The position numbers and the translations under genes were made by a program. The notes under the pieces are model-generated. The model had not been told where the DNA came from. It searched no databases and worked only from the letters and a program-made list of their open reading frames with translations. Positions 23,301-35,701 of a stretch of DNA of 64,000 bases are shown piece by piece. The first letter of the stretch is position 1. The number at the start of each line of letters is the position of its first letter. Origin of the DNA: Fomes fomentarius (taxonomy: Eukaryota > Basidiomycota > Agaricomycetes > Polyporales > Polyporaceae); the NCBI GenBank assembly GCA_022606135.1, contig JABYQN010000002.1:744001-808000 (forward strand). The letters are read 5' to 3'.

Positions 23301-26300
23301 CGACTCGTCCTCATACAAGTTCTCGTACCTGAACCCGCCTCTGCTGTACATATGCCCTCTCATGATGGGCGGGGCCCGCAACCTCCACGTGCGCACTCGC
23401 GTTCCGAAGTCATCTCTGCCTGGATCCGCATCGGGGAGTCTGCTCGCCGGAATGGGGATGAGTGCTCTTGGCGAGCGATCATGGCTGCGCTCTGCTCCAG
23501 GCCGATTGCTCGTTTGGACAAGGTATGGAAGCGAGTGGACCCGGAGGCACTCTCTGCAGCGCAGGGCTGGACGCAGATCCTCGTGCGGGGTGATCAGCCG
23601 ACGGCCACGGCGCCGCTCGCCTTCCCTTGGGCTGGCGACGGCGAGCGAGAGATACGCGAAGCACTCGAGAAGGCGCGGGGCGGGGAAGGCGAAGAGTGGG
23701 TCGTCGGGAGCTTGCGCACGGCGCGAGAAGCGTATGACAAGCTACGGACTACGTTTGCGCTGTGTACACGGCGGGGGAGCGAGGGCGAGAGTGTACCTGA
23801 GCCGCCTGCAGTCGATGTGCTTGTGAGGCACTGGAACACGCTTGCTTCGGATCCCGAGAGTCGAGGGCTTGCTGCGAAATTCTTGAGGTATGTATGCATC
23901 CTTCGTTGCCTTTCTTCTTTGACGTGGGTATGCTTGTGTCTCACGCGCCTCGAATAGGGTTGACCAATTCATGTCGCTCTCCTTCGCGGCGGAACCACGA
24001 AGAAGAGGCCTCTTCGAGCCATACTTCTGGTCCCGCCTGTCACACCAGGCTTCCGCACACCACCTCTCCGCGCTCATGTTTCCCGAACCGCTTTCTTCTG
24101 TATCCTTCGTCAACCGATCCGAGATCGTCCGTGGAAGGCTTGAGAGCAATACCTCCGTCAATGTACAGGACATCCGTGACCTCCGTTTGCTATCCGACTC
24201 CGACAGAACCATGCGTATGGATCGACCGAAGCTTGCTGGTGGTCTTGACCTGGGCGGCACTCTTCTTCCTGTGTACGATGATGAGCTGCTGCTACTGGTC
24301 CAGCCTGGAGGCGAGGCGGCATCTAGCTCCCGACCTGCTTCTCGTGCACCCTCACGGCCGCCGAGTCGCACCGCCACTGAATCGCCTGCTGGCGACAAGC
24401 TCTTTAGTCGTGCGCCATCAATCCGAGTGACGCCTAGTTCCTCCCATGGGCATGGAACAGAACGCAAGCCTAGCGTGGCACGCCGCAATTCGCTACCATC
24501 CATATCGCAGCGAACGAGCATGGTTGCTTCGGAAGTAACCTCGGATAGACCCCTTCGTGTCGTAGTCCAGGCCGGCACTCTGGAGCGTCTTGTTGATGTC
24601 CTAGTACACGGACTACAAGGCGTTTCCGTCTCGGTAGCTGACGACAACGGGGAGATACCGTTGACAGACAGGAAAACTAGGGAGGTGAGGGTCGACATGG
24701 ACGACTTCGCGCAGGTCTGGTGGAATGTATTCCGCAGCTTTGTGACTCCCCAGGTTCTATTTGAGGTGCGTGAGCGGTCCATAACGTGATAACTTTCGCA
24801 CCTGATCCATTACACCCTTGGTAACTAGCTTCTGCGGAAACGCTATACTGGCGCGCTTCAGCCAGGTCGGCCATTGACGCCGGAGGATGTCTCTCACGTC
24901 GTGCGGTTGCGGCTGGAGGTGTTGGACACGTTGGGGGAGTGGATTACCCATGGTGGCGGCGCACAGGACGCACTTGACGACGCGGCCCTTTATGAGTCCC
25001 TCATGACGTTCCTAACACAGCCTCCTGAACAGAAGTTGTTTGGGTCTGTGTTAGACCCTGAGTCCGACGCGGGTCAGGCCTTGAAGACGCTGGAACAGAC
25101 ACGGAAGACCATCCTAGCGTCCTTCCGCTCTCAGACGATGCGCCCGATCCCTCGAACAGCAACGCCAGACGCCACCGATGACGGCTTGGCGGTACAGAGC
25201 TATAGTTCCGAGCTGCCGGATGTCGACCGGCTTGATGCAGAAGAGCTGGTCAACACCCTGAATGCAATGGCGTCAGCGACGTTCCGCAACGTAACGCAGG
25301 AGGTAAGGAGGGTCGCCTCGTGGTGTGTTGAAGACGCAGTCTGACAGATATGGCCTGTTGTAGGACCTCCTCATAACCGCAGAACTGCTAGAGTTGCAAT
25401 CAGCAGACCGCACTGGATGGTTCCTGAACAGGGACCCCAGCTCTATCGCCGACGAGGTGGAAATCCAGTCCATGAACTCATACATACTGGAGATCGAGCC
25501 ATCGCCCCTCATCTCAGAGCTGACGCAGGACTCTTTGTACCGCCTTCTTCCACCCACCGTCCGGAGCTGCATTCGCGCCTTCGGTATCCTCCGGAAATGG
25601 CTCATATCGAAGATCGTTGCACTCAGGATTGGCATCCAGGCACGTCAACCAAGGATGGAACTCCTCCTTCGTGCGATCGAGGTCGCTCGCCGCCGGAGCT
25701 CTGACAGCGAGAATACGGAGCTTCCTGTTCCCGAGCGACCGTGTGTCCGGTCGTTCGCTGAGGCCATTCTCACGTCTGCTGTTCTCAGCGTGGAGAGCCG
25801 AACATATCAGCGGGCGTGGTTGGGTGTTGCAATGGCTCGGGGAACGGGATGTGATTCTCTAGCGGCGTACCTGTCGAGGCCTGTCGTGCAACCGGTGGTA
25901 TCGAGAGGGACGCTGACGGCTGATATTGGTTGGCTAATGGAGAAGGTCCTCGAGATTATCAGCCTGCCGGACGTGCTCGAGTCTCCTTCTGGAGAGAAGC
26001 CCGTTCTTGTCAACTTCGAGAAGCGGAGGTACGTACGCTCGTTCAATAGAGTATTGGACACGTGCTGACTCGTACACTGAAGGTCGCTGCAGACATTGCT
26101 CGCAAACGCCTCCGGTATTAGCTCGTCCCGTCGGCAACGGCGTCGCGAGGCTGATCGCCGGGAATTTGAGCGGCTGAACAACCTCGAGAGGGAGTTGAAT
26201 TCTGTTCACTTCGACATTAGGGCGATACGTGAAGACGCTTACCGCGAAGCTATGCAGTACGGTATGTCGGCCGGCAAGAAGGGACAGCGTCCGTTCCAGC

Positions 26301-28103
26301 ACCTCGTATCTCAGCAACAGGAGAAGAACCGGCGAGATCGAATCATGCGCGATCGCCTCAGCAAGGAGAAGCGGCAGGAGCAGCAGCGGAACGACAGACG
26401 AGAGGAGCAGCTCAACCGGGCGATGAACCAGCGGCGGCAGAACCCGATTATGCCGAAGCAACATCGGAACAAGAAGAGCATGTCATCAGCGTTCTTCCAG
26501 CTGATGCGCCCTATCTCGAGTGCTTTTACGTCGGAGACGATGTCAGGGAGCCCAGTCAAGCGCACGCCTGCAGAACTCGATTTCTTGCCCTCGAACAAGC
26601 CGTCGCTCGCGCTGAGTGTCGTGAACGCGCGTGTCGCGCACTTCATTAACAACGAGCGCTCGTTTGTCTTCCAGATCGACTCAGAGGACGGCGGACACTA
26701 CCTGCTGCAAGCCGCGAGCCAGCAGGAGATGAAGAAGTGGATCGAGACGATCGAGCGCGTGTCCAAGCAGACGGCGAAGCGGAGGCTGACATACCTCGGC
26801 CAAAACGTGAAGATGCAGGTACCCGACGACCTGCTGGCGAAGCCGGCTGTGGCGACACGCGATCCTGTTGCGGGTGCGTGTGCTCCTCTCTTCCCTCATC
26901 TTCTTCTTGTGCTGGCAATCTCTTGGATGAGGCTGAGCTGACAGGATGATGGCGTTCACAGTGTTCGGCGTCGACCTTGACTTCTTGCTCCAGCGAGAAG
27001 CTGCGAATGGCGAGATTCAGCCTGGCGCTATCCCTGCATTCCTCGAGCGACTTATTGACGAGGTCGAGCGCCGTGGCTTGACGGAAGTTGGCATATGTAT
27101 GTCGTGTCCCATTCTCTGGTTCTGGTTCTTTCCGCCGTATGTTTTCTGATGCACCGCGGACATAGACCGCATCGCTGGCGCTCAATCAGAGGTCAAGTGC
27201 CTTAGGGACGCTCTGAACAGAGGTAAGTCAATGTCATCGACAATGCTGTCGTAGGTTCCCAGGCTGACAACACATTTCCAATCCAGGGGAATGGCCCATC
27301 TCCGAAATGACCGACATTCACGCGGTCTGCGACTTGATCAAGAGTTGGTTCCGGACGCTGCCAGAAGGAATCTTCCCGCCAGAGGCGTGCTCAGCGATCC
27401 TTGGTTCCGCAGGTACACGCTCAGCTTGATTACTTGTCGATCTGCGCATATATCTGATCGTACTCGCTCGATATAGGTCGCGATGATCTCGATCTAGGAG
27501 GGAAGGTTGCCAGTGTGCGGGAGATCATACAGTCGCTGCCCATGTCGAGGTTCGATCTGCTCAAACGTATCATCGAGCACTTGGAGAAGTGAGTATTACT
27601 GTTCCTCAAATTTACTTTTTGGTAGTCGAGTGGATTTGACTGAGCGGCGGTTGCGTGCACAGGGTGACCGACTTCGAGGAGAGCAACCAGATGACAGTCG
27701 AGTCGTTGGCAACTGTGTTTTCCCCGAATCTGCTCCGGACAGCCGATGGCGACTATGGCGCATTCTTCACCCACATGGCGGCAGCACACAAGGCGACGAA
27801 AATACTCATCGCACACGTATGTCTACCTCGTCTGCCTCATTCGCCTTTGTCCATGCTGACCACGCAACCTCGCCTCTCTAGCACCACACGATCTTTGACA
27901 TCGAGGGCGAGCATGACGCGGACCAAGACCACGATCAAGACCACGAGGAGTTCGAGTTCGACGAGCCGATCCCCGAGGAAGACGAGGAGGATGAGGAGTT
28001 CCATGACTCGCGGAACGTCCTTCCGCCCAAGTTGCCTTCGGAGCCGCCAATACTCAGCATCAATTTGGGCAGTCCTGCATCGCTCTCGTTCAACATCCCG
28101 TAG
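20348..28103 (+). CDS. BEM2: BEM2-type RhoGAP with RasGEF-like and PH domains
   Basis: Twelve exons: 20348-20484, 21272-23887, 23958-24765, 24829-25302, 25364-26028, 26083-26873, 26962-27096, 27166-27222, 27287-27412, 27477-27588, 27663-27816 and 27882-28103. All junctions keep phase, giving 2,098 residues from the ATG used. Order: Ser/Pro-rich N-terminus; PH-like segment (SGFINRMTDF, KGWKPFKLVLKGSKLYFYKP); RasGEF N-terminal-like region (VLFELLRKRYTGAL); CDC25-like region (DLLITAELLELQ); a basic coiled segment; a PH domain (FVFQIDSEDGGHYLLQAASQ); and a RhoGAP domain with the arginine-finger motif GIYRIAG. The order matches yeast Bem2, which inactivates Rho/Cdc42 GTPases in polarity and wall integrity. 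The acidic tail ends in SLSFNIP. The frame stays open upstream to 19952, including FTKPTKWFNRSNS, so the true start is probably further 5' in an unplaced exon. Confidence 0.9.
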
Positions 28104-29734
28104 TTGTCTATTGCTCTACACTCATTCGTATCAGGTCTCCCTACTGTGTCTCGTCCCTTCCACAACACCCTCTCTCACTTACTCTCCATACGCATCTCAT
28201 ACATTGTAGGCCCGTACCATCCATCATTGATACCGATACCGACGCCCGCAGACAGGACATCAAGCTGCGTGGCTATAATATACCTACCTCACTCCCTTTC
28301 CTCACTCTAGTTCCCCCCTCACTTATGCATTGCTCTCCCCTCCCGGCACATCCGTGTCTCGCATTGTGCTCATCCTCGGACCCTGACATCACCGCTTGCC
28401 ATCTCTCCGCGTGCCGGACCAGACAGAGCGATGTGACGATGTGTGTTACTTTATACCTGTGTCTTAGTATTATTACCTCTTCGTCCGCGCGCACCGATCC
28501 TCGCTGCCCCCCTTCCCACTTCTCGTGGCTCCACGATTGGCAATTGCTGACGTTTCGGCAGGTGGCGTGTAAGGCGGGGGCGCAGAACGTACTGAACCCT
28601 GAGCCGTGTGTCCTTGCGAAGACGAACGCGCGAAGGACATTATGCGTGCGTCGCTCGCGCTCGCGAACCGTGATGCATTGATGATCGGTGGTGCCGGTGG
28701 GTGAAGGAAGTTCACGTATTGCAAAGCTGTGATCTGAACCCCAGAACGAGAACGCGCACTGTATCGTGTTCGCGTGTTCGACGGCCGCAGTCAGCGTCGC
28801 TCGGCTTGCACCCATGCGCACTGGCAATTGCGCCTACTTGCGCTAGGCTGGGACGTCGACCTTTTCCGAGGGTTCCGCCGCGCTGCCGTCCCCCTCGAGG
28901 CTCTCCTCGCGGCCACAGGATAGCCTCATTTGTCAATGCCTGGGATACGGTCTGGCACGACGCGCGCTCTTACTAGAGTACCCTTGTCATCTCTGGGGCC
29001 GTACCCTTGTTCGAGATCTGTTCTGATGGCCTCGGGAGCTGTTGAGCACGTTCCTGTGTTCTTCATCTTCGTTTGTGTTCTTGCACGTTCTGGGAGTTCG
29101 AGTTCTCCGCCTCTTTTGTGAGCCAGGGATATCTTACGTGCTAAGCACGACCCTGCTATGCGGTAGCACTGGCAGAAATCAGGAATGCGTCGGCCACGTT
29201 ATGATGTCGGTGTGTCGGGCGTCCCTGACCTGGGTGCCCTGCCTTTTGGTAACGAGGGTTAGACTTTTGGAAGGATCGGAGAAACGATGCAGCGAAGGAC
29301 GTAAAGGATGTTATTTGCCGTTCGTCGCCGCTGTGGCTCCAAGAACACCTCACACGCCTCAGGTAAGTATCCGTGCGCGTCGCAAACTTTCGTATATGAG
29401 GGCCCGTCACCCGTGCAGCTATGGTTAAACCACGAGTACACTTTGAATCTAGTACGTCTTCAACTTCCCGTGAGGCTTTGAGCTCGCTGTCGTTGTCGGG
29501 CGCACTTGGGTACCACACGGGTGCAGAACAAAAAAAAAAGACGACGAAACCATCCGCTCCACCTGTAATAGGACGTACGCGTACGAAGGGACCCTTGATG
29601 CTTCGGATACCTTGCTTCAGAATCCGATAGCATGGAAGAGCAGCAGCTTGAGTGAGACCCTGGGCGCGTTCGCGGTGCGCAGCACAGTTCCGTGAGGCTT
29701 CTGAGGTCTGACTGCCACTCCTTCTGACGGAACC

Positions 29735-29800
29735 CAGAACCAGAACACCAGAACCAGAACACCAGAACACCTGAAACAGAAACAGAGAGAGAGAAAAAAA
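29735..29800. repeat. Degenerate CAGAAC-type simple repeat
   Basis: Units CAGAAC, CAGAACAC and CAGAAA repeat about eight times, followed by a GA-rich and A-rich tract. It is a low-complexity microsatellite-like stretch in non-coding DNA. Confidence 0.7.
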
Positions 29801-30496
29801 TGTCAACGAGGAACTGCCGTCGCAGTGGGCGTGGGGGCCGTGCCTGCACATCGCCCTCCGTAAGCAGCAAGCTGAGACAGTTGCGAGGTCTACGTAGGAG
29901 CATGTAGTACGTACTTACTGTTGGCATTACGCCGAGCCTTGCATCATTTGTGATAGTCCGCTGCTCGTTCCGAGCCAGAGCGAATTGCGAGCGATTGTGG
30001 GGATCGGACGGACAACATCCCGTCTCGGAGTCGGACACGGCCATTCCTAAGGACGATCATCCCAGTGCGCATGCATTAGAATTAGATTAGTGTGGTCGTT
30101 ATCAGCAGCGTGTGGTATCGGGTCCCTCCCTGCAGCAGCCCGAGCCAGCTGGACGAACCCCCGGGAGGTATAGATCGATCACTGGGGGCGGCGGGTGCCC
30201 CGAAAATGCCGGCGGGACTCACCCAATCTGACTGTGCACTTCGTCGCCTCGTCGAGCGTCCATGGTAAGAGGTATCTGCGCACGCGCCCTTCGCGCTCGG
30301 CTCTCGGGTCACTGTTCGTTGAACTCGAATGGTCGCAAAGCTGGCCACGGGGAGGGCACGCACGAAATGAAAGAGGGCACTGGAGGAGGCGACGGCGGAG
30401 CGCGCCGAGAGAGAGGAGGAGTGGAATTGATGCCGCCCAAGCACGTCGCGTAAATCTTTCGTCCACGCGTATGCAGATCACCCCATCGCGTCCCCG

Positions 30497-30502
30497 TATA
30501 AG
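30497..30502 (+). promoter_or_regulatory. TATA-like element of INO1
   Basis: TATAAG lies in CCCCGTATAAGAGTC, 286 nt upstream of the INO1 ATG, and is followed by long pyrimidine-rich blocks (about 30523-30580 and 30715-30762). Such CT-rich leaders are typical of highly expressed fungal genes. Use as the core promoter is inferred. Confidence 0.35.
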
Positions 30503-30782
30503 AGTCGACTTGCCCCTGCCCCCAATCTCGTTCTCCCCATCCTTTCCCTTTCTGAGTCTCTCTTCCTCTTTCTCGTCCATATCGCGTCTACACGGCGTTG
30601 CATGTACTCGAACCAGCTCCTGAGCTCCCACAATCGCCACAGAGGTTCCAAGCACACCTGCGGCGACGGCATAAATCACTATTAACACCCCCCTGCGCAC
30701 TCAACTCAATCAATACTCTCTTATTCCTCTCTCCTCCTCTCCCTCTCCTAAACCAACAACCAACCAAACACCAAACAGAGCC

Positions 30783-32620
30783 ATGTCAACGAGCACGAGC
30801 ACTGGCACGGGCGCGAACACGCCCGAGTCGCAGCTCGAGTCCGTGCTGCCCGTGCACCCGACGGCGGTGCGCCGCGCGAGCCCGATCGTCGTGCAGTCCG
30901 AGCAGACGGCGTACACGGCGGACTTCATCACGTCCTCGTTCACGAACCGCGGCGCGGACGTCGCCATCGTCGAGGGCCAGTACATCGTCACGCCCACCGC
31001 GAAGCCGTTCGAGTTCCAGACGGCCAGGAAGGTCGCAAAGACTGGGTGAGTGCCACGTCACGTGAGCGTCATAGGACAAGTCTGCTCACCATGCCCCCCC
31101 CCCTCTTTTCTTCGCGCGCGCGCGTGTACACACACAGGCTGATGATGGTCGGCTGGGGCGGCAACAACGGCTCCACGCTGTCCGCGACGATCCTCGCGAA
31201 CCGGCACAACATCATCTGGCGCACTAAGGGCGGTGTGCAGCAGCCCAACTACATCGGCTCGCTCTTGCGCGCGTCGACCGTGCGGCTCGGCGTCGACCCA
31301 GCCACGGGCAAGGACGTCTTCGTGCCGATCTCGGACGTGCTGCCCATGGTGCACCCTAACGACCTCGTCCTCGGCGGCTGGGACATCTCCGGGGCGCGCC
31401 TCGATGAAGCCATGCAGCGCGCGCAGGTGCTTGACTACGACCTGCAGCGCCAGGTCGCGCCGCACATGGCCGCGCTTGGCGCGCCCCTGCCGTCGATCTA
31501 CTACCCCGACTTCATCGCGGCGAACCAAGAGGCGCGCGCGGACAACGTCGTGCCCGGCACGGACAAGCACGCGCACCTCGAGCACCTCCGCGCGGACATT
31601 CGCAACTTCAAGGCGCAGCACGGCTTGGACCGCGTGGTGGTGTTCTGGACGGCGAACACGGAGCGGTACAGCGACATCATCCCCGGCGTGAACGACACGG
31701 CGGACAACCTGCTCGCGGCGATCAAGGGCTCGCACGCTGAGGTCTCGCCGTCGACGCTCTTCGCGGTCGCTGCGATCCTCGAGGGCGAGCCGTTCGTCAA
31801 CGGCGCGCCGCAGAACACGTTCGTGCCTGGGGTGATCGAGCTGGCGGAGCGCGAGCAGTCGTTCATCGGCGGGGACGACCTCAAGTCGGGACAGACGAAG
31901 CTCAAGTCGGTGCTGGCAGAGTTCCTTGTCAATGCCGGGATCAAGCCGCTCTCGATCGCGTCGTACAACCACCTGGGGAACAACGACGGGCACAACCTGT
32001 CCGCGGAGCCGCAGTTCAAGAGCAAGGAGATCTCGAAGAGCTCGGTCGTGGACGACATGGTCGGGGCGAACGCGCTGCTGTTCAAGCCGCCGCAGCCCGG
32101 CGCGCCGGTGGGCTCCAAGGACGCCAAGGGGGAGCACCCGGACCATATTGTGGTCATCAAGTACGTGCCTGCTGTGGGCGACTCGAAGCGGGCGATCGAC
32201 GAGTACTACTCTGAGATCTTCTGCGGCGGGCGTTCCACTATCAACATCTTCAACGAGTGCGAGGTGCGTCTCGACTTCTCCCGTTCTACTGCTCGCAGTC
32301 GACTGTGTATGGGCTAACCTTGTATCGTTCGTTCGTTTAAGGACTCGCTCCTCGCGACGCCGCTCATCCTGGACCTGACGATCCTCACCGAACTGCTGAC
32401 GCGCGTCAAGTACCGCGACGCGAGCGCGGGCAAGGAGTTCAAGCCGCTGTACCCCGTGCTCTCGCTGCTGTCGTACATGCTCAAGGCGCCGCTGGTGAAG
32501 CCCGGCACGGACGTCGTGAACTCGCTGAACCGGCAGCGCAACGCGCTCGAGACGTTCCTGAAGGCGTGCATTGGGTTGGAGGGCAGCAGCGATCTGCTGC
32601 TCGAGACGCGCATCTGGTAA
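30783..32620 (+). CDS. INO1: Inositol-3-phosphate synthase
   Basis: Exons 30783-31045, 31138-32263 and 32342-32620 give 555 residues, close to the usual fungal length. It converts glucose 6-phosphate to myo-inositol 3-phosphate using NAD, the first step of inositol synthesis, in the cytosol. Hallmarks are the dinucleotide loop [38 protein letters not shown], the catalytic-domain motif [14 protein letters not shown], and the C-terminal DLLLETRIW. The first intron contains a (CG)6 run followed by TGTA(CA)n just before the acceptor. Strong GC-rich codon bias fits high expression. Identification is secure. Confidence 0.97.
31113..31137 (+). repeat. CG/CA dinucleotide tract in INO1 intron 1
   Basis: (CG)6 followed by TGTACACACACAG directly abuts the 3' splice site of INO1 intron 1. 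An alternating purine-pyrimidine tract of this kind could adopt Z-DNA and may vary in length. Confidence 0.6.
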
Positions 32621-34820
32621 ACGGGGTGGGGCGCCCGAGTTCGGTAGGGGCGGAGAGGGCCTCGAGGTGTAGGTTCGCCCGCTTCTGTTGCCGTTGCCGT
32701 CGTCGTAGCCGGCGTTCTTCGTTCTCGGTTTCGTTCCTGAGTGTGAAAGGGGGGGAAAGAGGAGGGTGTACCGTGTCGTTCTCCCGGCTCCGTTCGAATA
32801 TGAATAGAAGCGGAAGGCCTCTCAACAGGCCTTCTCGCCGTGATCAGCGTGCGCCACTTCACTGGCCCGTCTGCATTCGTATCTTTCTTTGTGCTTGGCC
32901 GAAATTTATCGTCTTTTTGCGTTGATTGCTCGCCTCGAGTTCCTTTGCTGCGCGTGCGGGCGCCGTGTCTTCTCTGGACCGTGAACTTGTGAGTATAAGG
33001 TATCTGACTGTCTAATTGGCGCGACGCTCCGCTGCACATGCGTGCGCTGGCGGGGTCGCGATCGGAAGAAGTATCCTCATGTAGAACTTGGTCAGCCTGT
33101 GCGTGTGCGGAAGCGGATGTGCAGTTTTCTGTGCATTCACACTAACACGCGTTTCTGAGCAATGAGCATACTCACATGCATTTACTCCCAGAACGTCGCG
33201 CTTCGTCCACAAGCAGCAGGCCACCACTCATAATCAGCGAACACTCCGGATCCAATATCCAATAGTCGGCGTGCTGGGGAAACAGATACCAGGCCCAGGA
33301 CGGCCCCCACGCCTGCTTCGCGACTTCTTTGCTCGTTCACCCAACATCGGCCTCGGGTGCACTCCACACACGCAGGGCGCGGGCGCAGCAACTTCCGCCG
33401 CCTTCCGCCTTCTTCACAGTGACAGACACAGACGCCAGACTTCCGAACACCAGGCTCTTGGAGCCATTCTGTACCGACTGGCAAGTACTCGGGCGCTCCG
33501 TCGCGAGCAATTCAACGACTCCGACGAGACAATGGGGGCCCTGGCCGCATCCCTTGCGGAGCCTCGCAGGAAGTTCTGCGTTGAACGTTGACACTTGGCC
33601 ATGCGGCTCGAGTTCAGCGTGGCGTTCCCATGGAGCCCACCCACTGTGCTTCCCTGCATGATTCCGGTCTGACTCCGCGATGCCTGTCCTCAGCAAATCC
33701 CGCCTGTCACTGTCAGGCCCCGCAACTTGCTTGTCATTCATAGTACTGTACCTCCATTGAATGGTAAGGGAAAGTCGGCAATGTGGACAACCAGTGCACA
33801 CATACGGCACCAGCTAATCTATACAGTCATATTCCACACATGCGTGATTTGCTCCGATAGAGTTGTTCGGAGGAGAGTTTGATAAATTAGGGTTATATCT
33901 GACCTATTGCTCGGCATCTCCCGGAGCCGCCCACCGCCCGCCGGCTCTTGGTCGCTTCCGAAATTACGAGCTTGAGAACTTAGAACAAACTGGGCCCAGC
34001 TTCACTTTTGGGGGTCTGCCCAGGCCCCAGCTCTGCTTGCCTTTGGGTGCAACTCCAGCTTTCCCTCCTTAGCAGCAGCCTGCTGGAGCCACACATAATG
34101 TGAAGTGGCTCCAGTGTGTGCAATCACATGTTGAACACACTGAAATCACTTCCCAGTCATGCTTGGCTCCGAATTATCTAGTACTATATCACCTATAGTA
34201 GAATCTGGCAGTGGCCGCTGCCACAACCTGGGGGAGATAATGGAAGGGGGGGCTTGAACACCAGGACCAGGCACAGTTCCCATTGGCTGGTGTTATATAG
34301 CGCCCAAGATAGGGGCACAAAACTAAGAAAGAAGCCTGCCTGCAAGATCACATTCGATATTCAAATGAGCTAAGAGCTTCCATCTTGGTTTTTTCGAACA
34401 CATGCAGAAAGGGTCCAAGGACTCTGGGCACAGCTCTGGCAAGTGAAACCATTGGCTGGAAGTGCAGATCTCACTTTCCCACAACCTTCCAAATCAAGAG
34501 GGTGGCTTGCCTAGCTGAATACAGATATACAGTTTGATTGGTCTTCCGAAAAACGACTACTGACTCGAAGCTTCTAGACTTTAGGCATGTCTGTGATTGC
34601 ATTAAAATGGAGTTGTGACTGTCTGAATAACAGTACGTAATCATGAGTGTTTATCTGTGCAATGCAAGGACATCCTCAGAAGCGCTCTCGGAAATCGCTC
34701 TTAAGGCAGACCCCTCTCTGGGACCCTTAGAAACATCCTCATACCCCTCCCCCCTCCGCTCTGATACGCATACCATTGCTTCATCCATCATCTCAGCAAA
34801 AACCCAAAACCACATCAAAC
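32621..34820. other. 2.2 kb gene-free island between INO1 and a short unknown gene
   Basis: No supportable gene. From about 33860 the base composition becomes more AT-rich and the sequence carries a perfect 10-bp hairpin (34083-34114) and a duplicated word CATTGGCTGG (34281 and 34450) in loosely similar surroundings. This looks like a decayed insertion, but no terminal repeats or transposase could be identified. Confidence 0.5.
34083..34114. repeat. Perfect 10-bp inverted repeat (hairpin)
   Basis: CTGGAGCCAC (34083-34092) is matched by GTGGCTCCAG (34105-34114) around a 12-nt loop that can itself extend the stem with ACA/TGT. It lies in a gene-free, AT-richer island. Confidence 0.75.
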
Positions 34821-35450
34821 ATGGCTCAACACAATGTTATGCCGCACCAGGGCAAAAACATCCGCAATGGTATGGATGTTCTTCAACCTTCCTCATCTGG
34901 ATTCCCATTCCCGTGCTGAGCACAGCCACCTCCTTGTCTATCCCTGGCGCGCGGCCGGCGCGCGCCCTGCCAGCGCTGTACAGCGACGGCGCGCCGTTCC
35001 CGCCTTCGCTGGTCGAGAAGGATGCGGCGTACAGGCGCGTCCTGCAGGCCCTGCCGGAGGTGGGCGCCTGGTACGACTGGCACCGCCATCTGTCGTGGTG
35101 CTCTGGGCGGGAGAAGAAGATCAGGGAGGGGGCGGCGCACGCTGCGCAGGACGATCAGGACAATGCGCAGGCCCTGTTGGCGGTCGTCGGTGCGTGTGTT
35201 TTCGACACTCAGACTGGGAGGGGGCATTGAGGGCGTTCGTTTGGGTTCGAGTTGCGAGGCTGACATGACTGTTTTGTTGTGTTGGGTGGGGGGCGATGTG
35301 CGCGCACTAATAGATGCGCATGTCCACGACAAGATGCTCGTGAACCCGGACCCGTCGGTGAGCGTCGTCGCGCAGTGGGCGCGAGAGCTCGAGCTGCCCA
35401 TTATGCTCGTCTTCGCCGCGGTCGTCTCCCTCAGCGGTCATTTGGAGTAG
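34821..35450 (+). CDS. Small hypothetical protein
   Basis: Exons 34821-34869, 34926-35189 and 35314-35450 join in phase to give 149 residues. The family is not recognised. The start MAQHNVMPHQGKNIRNG is followed by a GC-rich central exon with real-gene codon bias (DAAYRRVLQALPEVGAWYDW, then HRHLSWCSG). The last exon encodes AHVHDKMLVNPDPSVSVVAQ and ends in a hydrophobic run, ELPIMLVFAAVVSLSG, which could be a C-terminal membrane anchor. Introns of 56 and 124 nt have standard ends. No function is proposed. Confidence 0.55.
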
Positions 35451-35701
35451 ACCAAGTGTACGTGCATGTTTCGTCGCGATGTGTAACTGCTCTGATCGTG
35501 ACCCGGCGGTGCGTGCGACCACAGGTTCTCTACCGTCGACTCGATGCGCATTCCTTCGTACCGTCAGACTCTTCGTCCTATACCCGCGCATGTCAATTAA
35601 GTGTATATATACGTATGTCAAGTGACTCTATACTAAGCGTCATAAGAAGGTGAGTGGGGGGATTACTAGGTAGCGTGCTGTGCTTCAACACCCGCTGCGA
35701 C

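Larger units (their letters stand above)
28104..30782. other. 2.7 kb intergenic region upstream of INO1
   Basis: No supportable gene. It holds the RhoGAP 3' UTR, a degenerate CAGAAC/CAGAACAC simple repeat (29735-29800) ending in a GA/A tract, a poly-A run near 29530, and the INO1 promoter at its right end. Open frames on both strands near 29.2-30.0 kb and 30.2-30.7 kb lack domain features, and the latter lies over the pyrimidine-rich INO1 leader. Confidence 0.5.

Noticed and set aside
29156..30044. Overlapping minus-strand open frames near 29.2-30.0 kb
   Set aside because: They run through a simple repeat and have no recognisable motif or consistent codon use.
30179..30700. Long minus-strand open frame with a hydrophobic start over the INO1 upstream region
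   Set aside because: It lies over the TATA-like and pyrimidine-rich INO1 promoter, is Arg/Lys-rich by virtue of antisense CT-rich DNA, and shows no domain or splice support.
31058..32146. 362-residue minus-strand open frame antisense to INO1
   Set aside because: Arg/Val/His-rich shadow frame produced by strong GC3 bias of the INO1 coding strand.
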